Source: Dyella japonica DSM 16301 (GTDB taxonomy: Bacteria > Pseudomonadota > Gammaproteobacteria > Xanthomonadales > Rhodanobacteraceae). Taken from it: a stretch of 64,000 nt of DNA. Made by a program: the position numbers and the translations under genes. Shown here piece by piece: positions 1 to 8,516 of this stretch. The stretch covers positions 37,309 through 101,308 of the forward strand of contig NZ_JPLA01000002.1 in NCBI RefSeq assembly GCF_001010355.1. The letters are read 5' to 3'. The notes beneath the pieces were generated by a model. That model was not told the origin of the DNA and ran no database searches. It worked only from the letters and a program-made list of their open reading frames with translations. Position 1 is the first letter of the stretch. Each line of letters starts with the position of its first letter.

Positions 1-2
1 AA

Positions 3-1415
3 CCGGATGGCCGGCCCAGCCTGCGCCATCGCCTGCTGTCGTCGCTGCTGGTGCCGCTGATGATGTTGCTGGTGGTCGAGAGCCTGATCACCTACGGCGG
101 CGCGCTGATCTACTCCAATCATGTGCACGATCGCGATCTGGGCGACGATGCGATGACGCTGGCGCAGATGCTCAGCCAGGAAGACCTGGGCGGGCAGATC
201 TCGCCGCAGGCGCGCTTTCTGCTCGAGTACGCGCCCGAAGGCCACAACTATTTCAACGTCAGTAGCCAGAAGCACGGCTTGCTGGCCGGCTCGCCGGAGT
301 TGCAGCCGGCGCCGTTGAGCGGCGCAAGCTCCGACGGGGAGCCGGCGCTTTACACCACCTCGCTGGTCACGACCACGCAGAAGTTCCGCGAGCTGCGCGC
401 GGCGACGGTGCGCATCCCCAACCTGCAGGATCCAACCGATCAGCTCACGGTCACCATGGCCGAGACCTTCCACGATCGTCACCAGCGTGCGCGGGAAATC
501 CTGCTGCTGAGCATTCCGGCCCAGGCGCTGCTGATCGCCAGCGTGTTCTTCCTCGTGCTGTACGGCGTGCGCGTGGGCCTGCGCCTGCTCGATCCGCTCA
601 CGGCGCGACTGGCTGCGCGCGAACACGATCTCGCGCCGATCGGCGATGCCGACGTGCCGGTGGAGATCCTGCCGCTCACGCGCACCATCGATGGCCTGTT
701 CGCGCGCCAGCGCGGCATGCTGGCTCTGCAGGAACGCTTCATCGCCGATGCCGCGCACCAGCTGAAGACGCCGCTCGCGGGCCTGCGCGTGCATGTCGAA
801 CGCGCCCAGGTCGATCCGAGCAAGGAAACGGTCACCGATGCCTTGCAGCACATCCTGCGGCTCACCCAGCGCGCCAGCCGCACATCCAGCCAGCTGCTCG
901 CACTGACCCGCGCGCAATCGCCGGACCTCAACGAAACCGCGCCCTGCGTGCTGCTGGATCTCGCGCAGTTGATTCCCGAACTGCTGGGCGTGCGCGTGCA
1001 CGACGCCATCGCCGCAGGCGTGGACCTCGGCTACGAAGGGCCGGCCGGCCCGGTGTGGATCGATGCCGACCGCCTTTCGCTGCAGGAAATGCTCGACAAC
1101 CTGATCGACAACAGCCTGCGCTACGCGGGCCGCGGCAGCATCCTCACGATAGGCGTGTCGGTACTCGACGAAGGTCCGTGCGTGAGCGTGGAAGACAATG
1201 GGCCTGGCGTGCCGCCAGCCTTTCTCGAACGTCTGGGCGAACGCTTCTTCCGCGTACCAGGCATGACGGAGGAAGGCACAGGCCTGGGCCTGGCCATCGT
1301 GCAGCGCATTGCCGAGCGCCATCGCGCCACCGTGCGCTTTCTCAACGGCGCCACCGGCGGCCTGCGCGTGGAAGTGCTGTTTCCGCCGGCGCGCACCTCC
1401 CGCTCCGTCAGCTGA
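3..1415 (+). CDS. Sensor histidine kinase, TctE-like (5' end outside window)
   Basis: Membrane sensor kinase of a two-component system. The reading frame is open back to the first codon of the window (residues PDGRPSLRHRLL precede the first possible GTG start at 51), so the true start lies upstream. Visible in order: a first membrane helix (LLVPLMMLLVVESLI), a periplasmic 2CSK_N-type region, a second helix around base 500-580, a short linker, the phospho-acceptor box AAHQLKTPLAGLR near base 750, then the ATPase motifs NLIDNSLRYA, VEDNGPGVP and GTGLGLAIV. All catalytic motifs look intact. TctE-type kinases sense small carboxylates or regulate envelope functions; the signal here cannot be read. 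The partner response regulator is presumably just upstream, outside the window. Confidence 0.9.
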   Translation, partial: PDGRPSLRHRLLSSLLVPLMMLLVVESLITYGGALIYSNHVHDRDLGDDAMTLAQMLSQEDLGGQISPQARFLLEYAPEGHNYFNVSSQKHGLLAGSPELQPAPLSGASSDGEPALYTTSLVTTTQKFRELRAATVRIPNLQDPTDQLTVTMAETFHDRHQRAREILLLSIPAQALLIASVFFLVLYGVRVGLRLLDPLTARLAAREHDLAPIGDADVPVEILPLTRTIDGLFARQRGMLALQERFIADAAHQLKTPLAGLRVHVERAQVDPSKETVTDALQHILRLTQRASRTSSQLLALTRAQSPDLNETAPCVLLDLAQLIPELLGVRVHDAIAAGVDLGYEGPAGPVWIDADRLSLQEMLDNLIDNSLRYAGRGSILTIGVSVLDEGPCVSVEDNGPGVPPAFLERLGERFFRVPGMTEEGTGLGLAIVQRIAERHRATVRFLNGATGGLRVEVLFPPARTSRSVS

Positions 1416-1621
1416 TCCCGCGCCGCGAGAGAGTCGGCGCCCTTTCAGAGCAGTCTGATGTATTTGTCCGGGCGAAGTCGTGGAACATGCATGGCCTCAC
1501 GCAAGCACCGGGCGTGGCGCGCCTCGACCCGCGGCGCGAGGTCGAACGCCACAGGTCCTTGCCTGTGCAGACGCCACGTACCGCGGGAACGTGGGCACCA
1601 TGCCACCCACCACTCCCTGCG

Positions 1622-2380
1622 ATGGCCAAGACCAGACAGCGCTCCATTTGGCAACACAAGACGTCGCTGTTTCGACGCGTCGCCGCCGAATTTGGGCGCG
1701 ACGAAAAATTGCTTGCTGCGCTTCCTCGACTGGCCCTTTCCGATCCGGATCCCTCCGTGCGCCGAGCCGCACTGTCGCGCTGCGCTGATCTTGCCGTAGC
1801 CCAGGAAGCTTCATACACCGAAACCGATCCGGAGAATCGGACGCATGCCCGCGCCCTCTATTTCTCCCTGATGGCGGGTACCCATGAGCAAGCGCCATCG
1901 CTCGCCACGCGCCAGCGCCTGGTGCACGTGCAGACCGATCGGGCGCTGATCCTGCATGTGGCGATCTACAGCCCCGAACAAGGCCTGCGCGAGCTTGCGC
2001 AACAACGGCTCGAGGGCGACCGCTGCGAGGGGACGAGGGAAGTCATCGCAGATCTTGGCCTGTCCGACCCAATCTTCAACAAGCTGCGCTCCCGCGTGGT
2101 ACTGCGTCGTGCGATTGTCACGGCGGCCTGCGAAATTGAACGCGCCCTGGCCGCCGATAACGCTGATTCAGCGCTCAGCTGGACCGATGCCTTGGAGCGT
2201 TTTGTCGGCGACTGGCCGGCACGCTGGCCGTTGCCGCATTACGTGGCGCGTGTGAGCGGCCTGCTGCAGCAAGCCTGGTTCAAGCCGCCAGCACCGCCGC
2301 TCACGCCACCGCCGCTGCAGGACACGTATTTCCCGCCATTGCGATTCAATCTCCCGCACAGCGCCACCCACCCGACATGA
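1622..2380 (+). CDS. Hypothetical protein with HEAT-like N-terminus
   Basis: About 252 residues, soluble, no signal peptide. The first 60 residues (LAALPRLALSDPDPSVRRAALSRC and following) resemble a HEAT-type helical repeat, in the style of the N-terminal helical part of DUF349 proteins of Xanthomonadales. No DUF349 part follows, so it may be a shortened relative. The C-terminus is proline-rich (FKPPAPPLTPPP). The start is uncertain: no clear ribosome site precedes the ATG at 1622, and the frame stays open upstream. Its stop codon overlaps the start of the bactofilin gene in an ATGA junction, which argues it is real and co-translated. Function unknown. Confidence 0.6.
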   Translation: MAKTRQRSIWQHKTSLFRRVAAEFGRDEKLLAALPRLALSDPDPSVRRAALSRCADLAVAQEASYTETDPENRTHARALYFSLMAGTHEQAPSLATRQRLVHVQTDRALILHVAIYSPEQGLRELAQQRLEGDRCEGTREVIADLGLSDPIFNKLRSRVVLRRAIVTAACEIERALAADNADSALSWTDALERFVGDWPARWPLPHYVARVSGLLQQAWFKPPAPPLTPPPLQDTYFPPLRFNLPHSATHPT

Positions 2381-3012
2381 CACCACGTTCCCGCATGTTC
2401 AGTCGCAAACGTACCGCCGAAGTCACCCGCACCATCGCCACCAGCCTGATTGCCCACGGGACTCGCGTCATCGGTGACGTCCACTTCGAAGGCAGCTTGT
2501 TTCTCGAAGGCCAGGTCGATGGAAAGGTCGTGGCGATCGAGCCAGGCGCATTGCTGACGATCGGCGAACAAGGCCTGGTGCAGGGAGACCTACGCGTGCC
2601 GGCGGCGATCATTCACGGCGATGTACGCGGCAATGTGTACGCCATGGAACGACTCGAGCTGGCCGCGACGGCCCGCGTTGCCGGCGACGTTTGCTATAGC
2701 TCCATCGTCGTGACGGCCGGCGCGCAGATCCAGGGTCGATTGCAGCACGCCTCTTTGCTCAACGACGAGGACACTGCATTGCACATCGCAGCTGCCCACC
2801 TGATCACGGCAGTCATGCCGGCGGAACTTGCTTTGGAAGCGATCGCGACGCCTGCCGACGAAGTGGTCGAGACCAGCTCGACGAACCTGGGTTCCGAGCT
2901 GGCAAGCGACTCATCCCTGCCTGGTCTCCAAGTCGACACCGGCTTCGAACCCGTATCGGATAGGCGCTCCCGCAAGCGCGGCCGGCAACATCCGAGCAAG
3001 CCCAACGCCTGA
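2377..3012 (+). CDS. Bactofilin (polymer-forming cytoskeletal protein)
   Basis: Bactofilins self-assemble without nucleotide into beta-helical filaments that localise cell-wall or envelope machinery. The 211-residue protein has the usual layout: a short disordered N-terminus, a glycine/valine-rich repeat domain from about residue 25 to 125 (VIGDVHFEGSLFLEGQVDGK, IHGDVRGNVYAMERL, VAGDVCYSSIVV) and a disordered acidic then basic tail (SRKRGRQHPSKPNA). It is joined to the preceding hypothetical gene by a 4-bp ATGA overlap, so both are probably made from one message. The C-terminal tail of about 85 residues is longer than in many family members. Confidence 0.88.
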   Translation: MTPRSRMFSRKRTAEVTRTIATSLIAHGTRVIGDVHFEGSLFLEGQVDGKVVAIEPGALLTIGEQGLVQGDLRVPAAIIHGDVRGNVYAMERLELAATARVAGDVCYSSIVVTAGAQIQGRLQHASLLNDEDTALHIAAAHLITAVMPAELALEAIATPADEVVETSSTNLGSELASDSSLPGLQVDTGFEPVSDRRSRKRGRQHPSKPNA

Positions 3013-3015
3013 TAC

Positions 3016-3048
3016 GCCTTGCCCCGCACAAAGGCGGGGCAAGGCTTT
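3016..3048 (+). terminator. Hairpin terminator after bactofilin gene
   Basis: A perfect 12-bp stem (GCCTTGCCCCGC paired with GCGGGGCAAGGC, loop ACAAAG) followed by a short TTT run, four bases after the bactofilin stop. It lies between convergent genes and probably ends the plus-strand transcript. Confidence 0.7.
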
Positions 3049-3096
3049 CACACATCAAGACTCACACCAGGCTCAGCCGGCGCAGCTGGCGCGAGG

Positions 3097-3954
3097 TTAG
3101 GACTTCAACGCTGTGACCAGCACATCGACGCGGCGGTTCGCGGCCAGGCAGGCAATCAAGGCGCTACGTTCGGTCTGGACGCAATCGGCGACGGGATTGC
3201 GCTTGCCGCGTCCCTCAGCCTGAATCAGGCGACTGTCCACGCCGCGCGAGACCAGATAGTCCTTCACGGTGTCGGCGCGCTTCTGCGAGAGAGCATCGTT
3301 GTAGGCATCGCTGCCCAGGCGGTCGGTGTAACCGACCACGCGCACGCTTTGCACCTGGCCGGCGTGCAGCGCGATGCCCTTGGCGAGCTGGTCGAGTTTG
3401 GCCCGACCCTCGGCCGACATATCCGACAGTCCCGCGCGATCGAAGGCGAACAACGCATCCGAACCCAGCGTAAACCGCTCGGTGCTGGCGGCCGGCGCAA
3501 CCACGGGCGGCGGCGGCGCCGGTGCCCGTGCGAGTTGCTGGAAGCGCGAACACTCCTCGGGCAACCAGTAAAAGCGCTGGGCCAGCTTGTCGCTGTCAAA
3601 CAGCACCTTGAACTGGCAAGTCACCACGTGATCGCCTTGCGCGGGTTCGCGGAAGTTGAAGACGTAGTTCCACTCGCGCACGCCCCATACGCCCTCGCTG
3701 AAGTGCGGGTAGCCAATGAGGTCGCTGATCTGCTGCTTGTTCAGGCCCGCATGCACGCGGACCAGGTTGTCCAGGCTGGGGAAGGTTCCGCCATGGTGCA
3801 TCGGCGTAGTGTCGCCGACGTGCGGCCAGTTGATGGAGTCTGCGCCCCGGCCATCCTGGTGGACGTTGCGACTCACGTTGCCGCAGGCCGCCAGTACGAA
3901 GGCCGTCGCCAGCAACAACGGCGCGACTGTGAATGACTTGAAATTGATGCGCAT
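3097..3954 (-). CDS. OmpA-family lipoprotein with BamE/SmpA-like N-terminal domain
   Basis: Outer-membrane-anchored lipoprotein that should grip peptidoglycan. Start taken at the ATG giving MRINFKSF, which places a lipoprotein signal (LLLATAFVLAAC) at the N-terminus; an in-frame ATG 11 codons upstream would give a poorer signal. After the lipidated Cys comes a BamE/SmpA-like segment (GLNKQQISDLIGYPHFSEGV, WNYVFNF), a proline/alanine linker, and a C-terminal OmpA domain with the peptidoglycan-binding pattern GYTDRLGSDAYNDALSQKRA. Total 285 residues. It lies 84 bp downstream of the trimeric adhesin on the same strand, so it probably supports adhesin insertion or anchoring (inference from position). 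Confidence 0.85.
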   Translation of the reverse strand: MRINFKSFTVAPLLLATAFVLAACGNVSRNVHQDGRGADSINWPHVGDTTPMHHGGTFPSLDNLVRVHAGLNKQQISDLIGYPHFSEGVWGVREWNYVFNFREPAQGDHVVTCQFKVLFDSDKLAQRFYWLPEECSRFQQLARAPAPPPPVVAPAASTERFTLGSDALFAFDRAGLSDMSAEGRAKLDQLAKGIALHAGQVQSVRVVGYTDRLGSDAYNDALSQKRADTVKDYLVSRGVDSRLIQAEGRGKRNPVADCVQTERSALIACLAANRRVDVLVTALKS

Positions 3955-3996
3955 GCTTTTTGCAAATCCTGTTGCCGATGAATACAAGAACCATCA

Positions 3997-4023
3997 ATCC
4001 CTCTGCCTCAAAGGCAGAGGGAT
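3997..4023 (-). terminator. 12-bp hairpin between adhesin and OmpA-family gene
   Basis: Perfect inverted repeat ATCCCTCTGCCT / AGGCAGAGGGAT with a 3-base loop, 16 bases past the adhesin stop. No T-run follows on the minus strand, so it could be a weak terminator, a 3'-end stabiliser, or a device that lowers expression of the downstream lipoprotein relative to the adhesin. Confidence 0.5.
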
Positions 4024-4038
4024 ATCCATAGTCAGCCC

Positions 4039-7000
4039 TTACCAGGCCATACCCGCGCCCACACCCACGCCCAAGCCGTCCTGCTGCGAGCCGGTCGCAC
4101 TGGCCTTGAAGATGTAGCGACCACTTTCGGTAATCGTGGACATGCCGACCGAGATCGCGTTCTGCCCGTGGTAATTGCCGATGCCCACACCCACTACGCT
4201 TTGATTAGGCTGATAGGCCTGCGGAATATTGGCCGTCGCCAGCGCGGAGGCCGTGCCCGCATAAGCACGCTTGCCCATCTGGTTGATCTGCTGGTCGGTG
4301 TAGTTCTTCGACCAGTTCTGCGTGTTGACCATTGCGTCGTTGAGCTGACCCACATTCACCGCATCGGTCGTGGCCGTTCCCGCCTGCACATTGTGGATGG
4401 CGGTGCTGCCGCCGTTCGGGTTCAGCGTGACCGAGTTGTAGTTGGTGGAGCCATCGCTGTTGATGTCGTACTGCACGCCGCCCGCCTGCGCCGCCTTCAA
4501 CTGGCTCACGTTCACCGCATCCGTGCCCTGCGTACCTGCAGCGACGTTGGTGATCTGACGCTCCTTGCCCGACGAACCCATCGAGACCGCGTTGGCGCGA
4601 TCGGCGACGGATGCATTGCCGATCGCGACACTGTTGTCGGCAGTCGCCTGCGAACCATTGCCCAAGGCCAGACTGTTGTCGCCCGAAGCGGCTGCACCCG
4701 CACCGCCGGCGGCCGAGTTGTTGCCGGTGGGCGTGGGTGTCGGAGCTTTCTGGTCCACGCTGGTCTGGAACATGCCCGCCTGTCCCGTGCTGATGTTGGT
4801 GATGTCGCCGGCGATGTGGTTGACCGTGTTCTCGACCTTGCTCACACGTCCATCGAGCTTGTCGACGGCCTGGTTGGTGGCATACAGCTGCGAGCCATTA
4901 ACCGCATCGGTGCTGGTGGACGAGAGCGTGCCCGCGGCCACGTTGGTGATGGTGCGCTCCTGCCCTGCCGCACCCACGCTCACGGTGCCCGTCGGATTGG
5001 CGCCGGCAAAGGTGTAGTTGTCGCCGGCGATCGTGGCGCCTGCGGTGCCTTTCACCGGTCCCGTGGTGGAGTTCGCACCCAGTGCCACGCTATTGCTGGT
5101 GCCGGCCGTCGCGCCATGGCCGATGGCCACGCTATCGGTGCCCGTACTGATCGCCTGGGGACCGACTGCTACCGAGTTCGAACCCACCGCCTGCGAGTCG
5201 GCCAGTGACGAGTTGGCGTGGAAGTACTTGATGCCGCCGCCACCGTTGATGTTGTTGATCGTGCCGCTGAGCACGTCCACGGCCTGGTTGGTGGCATACA
5301 GCTGCGAACCGTTCACGGCATCCGTGCTGTCGCTGGAGAGCTGGCCTGCCGCCACGTTGGTGACCTGACGTTCATTGCCCTTGCTGCCCACGCTCACCAC
5401 GCTGGTGGGATTGGCACCCGCGAATTGATAGGTCTGGCCGCCAACGGTGGCGCTGGCAATCGGATTGCTCCTGGAAGTGACGGAGCCCGCGCCCAATGCC
5501 ACGTCGTTGTCGTTGCTGGCTAGCGAGTTGCTGCCCAACGCGGTGGACGAAGCGCCGATGGCCCTGGCACCCACGCCCGCAGCCATGGCGTTGCCGCCCG
5601 TGGCTCCATCGTTGTTGTAGTTGGCTCCTTGCGTACCGTTGTCGTTGACGCTGTAGTAATGCGTCTTCGCGCCGTCCACCGTGGTGGTGAGCTGGCTGAG
5701 ATTCACCGCATCGGTCGGCGCGGTGCCGGCGGCGAGGTTGGTGATCTTCGTGCCACCGGCATCGACCCCGTTGAGCGTGATGCTGGGGCCGCCGGTGATC
5801 ACCACACCGTTGCTATCCATGGTGGTATTGCCGGTGGTCACGCTGGTGAATGCCGGCCTGTCGGTCATCTCGATCTGCAGCACACCGTTCGCATCCACCT
5901 CGGTCCTGAGGTTGTCGCCAACGTAGGTGCCTGGCGTGGTGCCCTTGCCCTGGATCAGCACCGTGTCGCCCAGTTTCTTCTGCACCGTGCCGCTGTTGCC
6001 GGCAAAGCTGAGCGGCGTGTTGGCAAGATCACCCAGCTGCGACACGTTCACCGCATCGCTGGGCGCCACGCCGTCGGCGACGTTGGTGAGCCTGGTGCCG
6101 CCGGTCTTGCTCACCGAGTCATACGTAGGTCCGCCCAGCGTGATGCTGTCGTGCGCGCTGCTGTCGTAGAGCACGGCATCGGCGGTGGCGCCCTTGAGCT
6201 GGGCCACGTTCACAGCATCACTGTCGGCCGTACCCGCGGCCACGCCGGTGATCTGGCGGAATTTATTGCTGGTGGCATCACCCACGCTGACGGCACCCAG
6301 CGTGCTCGTGGTCGCGTTGATCGCCGCAGTCTCCGCGACAGTCGCCGTGGCCGGCACATAGCCAGCCATGCCTGCTGCCGTGTTGGCCACCGACTTGCTT
6401 CCGATGGCGACGCCGTCGGCCATAAGGGACTTGGCACTGTTACCCAGCGCCGTCGAATTATCGCCACTGGCGCTGGCGCCATAACCCGCGGCCAACGCCC
6501 TGGCTCCAGCCGCATTGGCGCCGTAGCCGACGGCCGTGGCGCCGGATCCGGTAGCGCTGGTGGTCGAGCCCAAGGCGGTGGCCGTATCGGACAGCGCCTG
6601 CGAAGCAGCGCCCACACTGGTCGTCATGAGGCCCGTCGACACCGTGCCATCGCCGATCGCAACGGAGGACGTGCCAGACGCATTCGCATCGGTGCCGACC
6701 GCCACGGCCAGATTGCCCGCCGCGCTGGCGCTCACACCGGCCGCCAGGGCATGGGCGCCAGTCGCGCCGTCATTGTTGTAGTTGCCGCTCTGCGTGCCGC
6801 TGTCATTGACGCTGTAGTAATGCGACTTCGCGCCGTCCACTGCAGTGGAGAGTTGACCCACGTTGACGGCATCCGTGGATGCCGTGCCCGCCGCGACGTT
6901 GGTGATCTTCTGACCGCCGGCGTCGACGCCGTTGACGGTCATGCTGGGACCACCGGCGATCACCACGCCGTTGGTGTCCATGCTGGTATTGCCCGTGGTC

Positions 7001-8184
7001 ACACGGGTGAACACCGGCTTGTCGGTCATCTGCAGCTGCAGCACGCCGTTCGCGTCGACCTCGGTCTTGAGGTTGTCGCCAACGTAGGTGCCCGCGCTGG
7101 TGCCCTCGCCCTGAATCGACACGGTGTCACCCAGTCTTTTTTTCATGGAGCCCTGGTTGCCGGCGAAGGTCAGCGGCGTACCGGCCAGATCGTCGAGCTG
7201 CGACTTGTTCACCGCATCGCTGGGCGCAACGCCATTGGCGAGATTGGTGATCCTGGTGCCGCCGGTCTTGGTCGTCGCGTTGTAGGTCGGACCGCCCAGC
7301 GTGACGCTGTCGTGCGTGCTGCTGTCGTAGATCACGCTGTCCGCCGTGGCGCCCTTGAGCTGGGCCACGTTCACCGCATCGCTGTCGGCGGTGCCTGCCG
7401 CCACGCCGGTGATCTGGCGGAATTTGTTGGTGGCGGCGTCGCCCACGCTGACGGCGCCGAGCGTGCTCCTGGTCGCGTTGATCGCTGCTGCCTGCGCCGC
7501 CGTAGCCGTCGCCGGCACATAACCGGCGATGCCTGACGCGATGCTCGCCACTGACTTGCTGCCGATGGCAACACCGTCCGCGACCAAAGCCTTGGCGCTG
7601 TTGCCCAGCGCCGTTGAGCTGTCGCCGCTCGCGCTCGTGCCGTAACCGGAGGCAAGCGATCTGGCGCCAGCCGCGTTCGCGCCGTAGCCGATGGCCGTGC
7701 CGCCAAAGCCGGTGGCACTCGTGGTAGACCCCAAGGCAGTGGCGGTATCACCGATGGCCTGCGCACCAGCTCCCACACTGGTGGTCATCAGACCCGTCGA
7801 TACGGAGCTGTCTCCGATGGCAACGGCCGAAGTTCCGGAAGCACTTGCGTCCGTGCCAACGGCCACGGCCGAACTACCCGCTGCACTGGCATCGAGGCCG
7901 GCCGCCAAGGCGCCCGCACCCGTGGCGCCGTCGCCGTTGTAGTTGCCAGCCTGCGCGCCACCATCGTTGACGCTGTAGTAGTTCGCAATGCTTTGCAGGC
8001 CACTCTTGATGGCCCCGCCAGCGGCGGACACGGCAGGGGCGGCCATGCCGCCGACCAACAGCGCGCCAGCGATGGCCAGACTCAGCTTGGCCGATCCCGT
8101 CTTCTTGTGACCCGTGGCCAATTCAGAAACGACGACGAAGCATTCTTTCTCGTCATCCCAAACGACGTGATAAATTTTGTTCAC
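4039..8184 (-). CDS. YadA-like trimeric autotransporter adhesin
   Basis: Surface adhesin secreted by the type Vc route, about 1381 residues. The N-terminus has an extended signal peptide (ESPR: NKIYHVVWDDEKECFVVV) followed by a hydrophobic segment. The body is built of YadA head repeats (AVAIGDSS, TALGNSAKA), stalk/neck motifs (DAVNVAQLKG, DAVNGSQLYATNQAV) and ends in the trimeric YadA anchor (GKRAYAGTASALATA to GVGVGAGMAW). Start chosen at GTG 8184 because a GGAAAGGA ribosome site lies 7-8 bases before it; a TTG two codons upstream would sit directly against that site. Two 387-residue blocks are tandem duplicates. The downstream OmpA-type lipoprotein may be a partner. The ligand is unknown. 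Confidence 0.95.
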   Translation of the reverse strand: MNKIYHVVWDDEKECFVVVSELATGHKKTGSAKLSLAIAGALLVGGMAAPAVSAAGGAIKSGLQSIANYYSVNDGGAQAGNYNGDGATGAGALAAGLDASAAGSSAVAVGTDASASGTSAVAIGDSSVSTGLMTTSVGAGAQAIGDTATALGSTTSATGFGGTAIGYGANAAGARSLASGYGTSASGDSSTALGNSAKALVADGVAIGSKSVASIASGIAGYVPATATAAQAAAINATRSTLGAVSVGDAATNKFRQITGVAAGTADSDAVNVAQLKGATADSVIYDSSTHDSVTLGGPTYNATTKTGGTRITNLANGVAPSDAVNKSQLDDLAGTPLTFAGNQGSMKKRLGDTVSIQGEGTSAGTYVGDNLKTEVDANGVLQLQMTDKPVFTRVTTGNTSMDTNGVVIAGGPSMTVNGVDAGGQKITNVAAGTASTDAVNVGQLSTAVDGAKSHYYSVNDSGTQSGNYNNDGATGAHALAAGVSASAAGNLAVAVGTDANASGTSSVAIGDGTVSTGLMTTSVGAASQALSDTATALGSTTSATGSGATAVGYGANAAGARALAAGYGASASGDNSTALGNSAKSLMADGVAIGSKSVANTAAGMAGYVPATATVAETAAINATTSTLGAVSVGDATSNKFRQITGVAAGTADSDAVNVAQLKGATADAVLYDSSAHDSITLGGPTYDSVSKTGGTRLTNVADGVAPSDAVNVSQLGDLANTPLSFAGNSGTVQKKLGDTVLIQGKGTTPGTYVGDNLRTEVDANGVLQIEMTDRPAFTSVTTGNTTMDSNGVVITGGPSITLNGVDAGGTKITNLAAGTAPTDAVNLSQLTTTVDGAKTHYYSVNDNGTQGANYNNDGATGGNAMAAGVGARAIGASSTALGSNSLASNDNDVALGAGSVTSRSNPIASATVGGQTYQFAGANPTSVVSVGSKGNERQVTNVAAGQLSSDSTDAVNGSQLYATNQAVDVLSGTINNINGGGGIKYFHANSSLADSQAVGSNSVAVGPQAISTGTDSVAIGHGATAGTSNSVALGANSTTGPVKGTAGATIAGDNYTFAGANPTGTVSVGAAGQERTITNVAAGTLSSTSTDAVNGSQLYATNQAVDKLDGRVSKVENTVNHIAGDITNISTGQAGMFQTSVDQKAPTPTPTGNNSAAGGAGAAASGDNSLALGNGSQATADNSVAIGNASVADRANAVSMGSSGKERQITNVAAGTQGTDAVNVSQLKAAQAGGVQYDINSDGSTNYNSVTLNPNGGSTAIHNVQAGTATTDAVNVGQLNDAMVNTQNWSKNYTDQQINQMGKRAYAGTASALATANIPQAYQPNQSVVGVGIGNYHGQNAISVGMSTITESGRYIFKASATGSQQDGLGVGVGAGMAW
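5649..6809 (-). repeat. Adhesin tandem repeat unit 2 (1161 bp)
   Basis: Second copy, in protein order, of a 387-codon module running from one YYSVND motif to the next. The shared marker CGCTGTAGTA sits at 5649, 6810 and 7971, giving exactly 1161 bp between each. The copies are diverged but collinear, including the GPSITLNGVDAGG and SKSVANTAAGMAGYV segments. Confidence 0.88.
6810..7970 (-). repeat. Adhesin tandem repeat unit 1 (1161 bp)
   Basis: First copy, in protein order, of the 387-codon module. It carries a YadA head, a neck (DSDAVNVAQLKG), a beta-rich insert (GDTVSIQGEGTSAGTYVGDN) and a second neck before the next YYSVND. A third YYSVND at 5649 starts a divergent partial copy that runs into the stalk. 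Confidence 0.88.
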
Positions 8185-8400
8185 AACCAAGTCCTTTCCA
8201 GCATGAAGGCCGTAACGTGAGATACGGCGTCATGCTAGAAATCACTTTAAGTTGCGAACATAAGGCAGCGTCTTAAAAGCTTGCGACCGGTTTTACCGCC
8301 GCTGATAAAACGCCTGCCTTTTCATGGCGCTTCGCTTCGATGTGGGCGAGCGCCCACAAACAGTCGGCCTGCACGCTGTCGCATCCACGGCCCCAACGCA

Positions 8401-8432
8401 CAAAAAAATACGGCGATGCATCAGCATCGCCG
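8401..8432 (-). terminator. Rho-independent terminator for the aminotransferase operon
   Basis: On the minus strand a perfect 9-bp stem (CGGCGATGC / GCATCGCCG, 4-base loop) is followed by TATTTTTTTG. This is a classical terminator about 85 bases after the aminotransferase stop. Confidence 0.85.
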
Positions 8433-8485
8433 TTCGTCACACTTCCCCTGCATGGGAACCACTTGAGACAAACCATAAACAGACA

Positions 8486-8505
8486 CCGCGGGTTTTCACC
8501 CGCGG
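8486..8505 (-). terminator. 8-bp GAAA-loop hairpin after the aminotransferase
   Basis: On the minus strand, CCGCGGGT-GAAA-ACCCGCGG, 12 bases past the stop codon and followed by a T-rich stretch. It is probably a first, weaker terminator or a 3'-end protector ahead of the strong one at 8401-8432. Confidence 0.6.
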
Positions 8506-8516
8506 CGTCGTGTTGA

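Larger units (their letters stand above)
8191..8516. other. Intergenic region between adhesin and aminotransferase genes
   Basis: 326 bp without a gene. It holds the adhesin ribosome site next to the start, two hairpins at the aminotransferase end (listed separately), and an AT-richer stretch around 8230-8300 that probably contains the adhesin promoter, although no convincing -35/-10 pair could be fixed. Confidence 0.6.

Noticed and set aside
1055..1621. N-terminal extension of the HEAT-like gene into the kinase gene
   Set aside because: The part before 1622 overlaps the kinase in another frame for over 350 bp and is Arg/His-rich shadow sequence, so only the part from 1622 was kept.
5629..7536. 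Plus-strand open frame of 635 codons opposite the adhesin
   Set aside because: A mirror of the repeat structure of the adhesin gene; composition (His, Arg, Gly, Val repeats) follows from the antisense of DAVN and VAAGT motifs.
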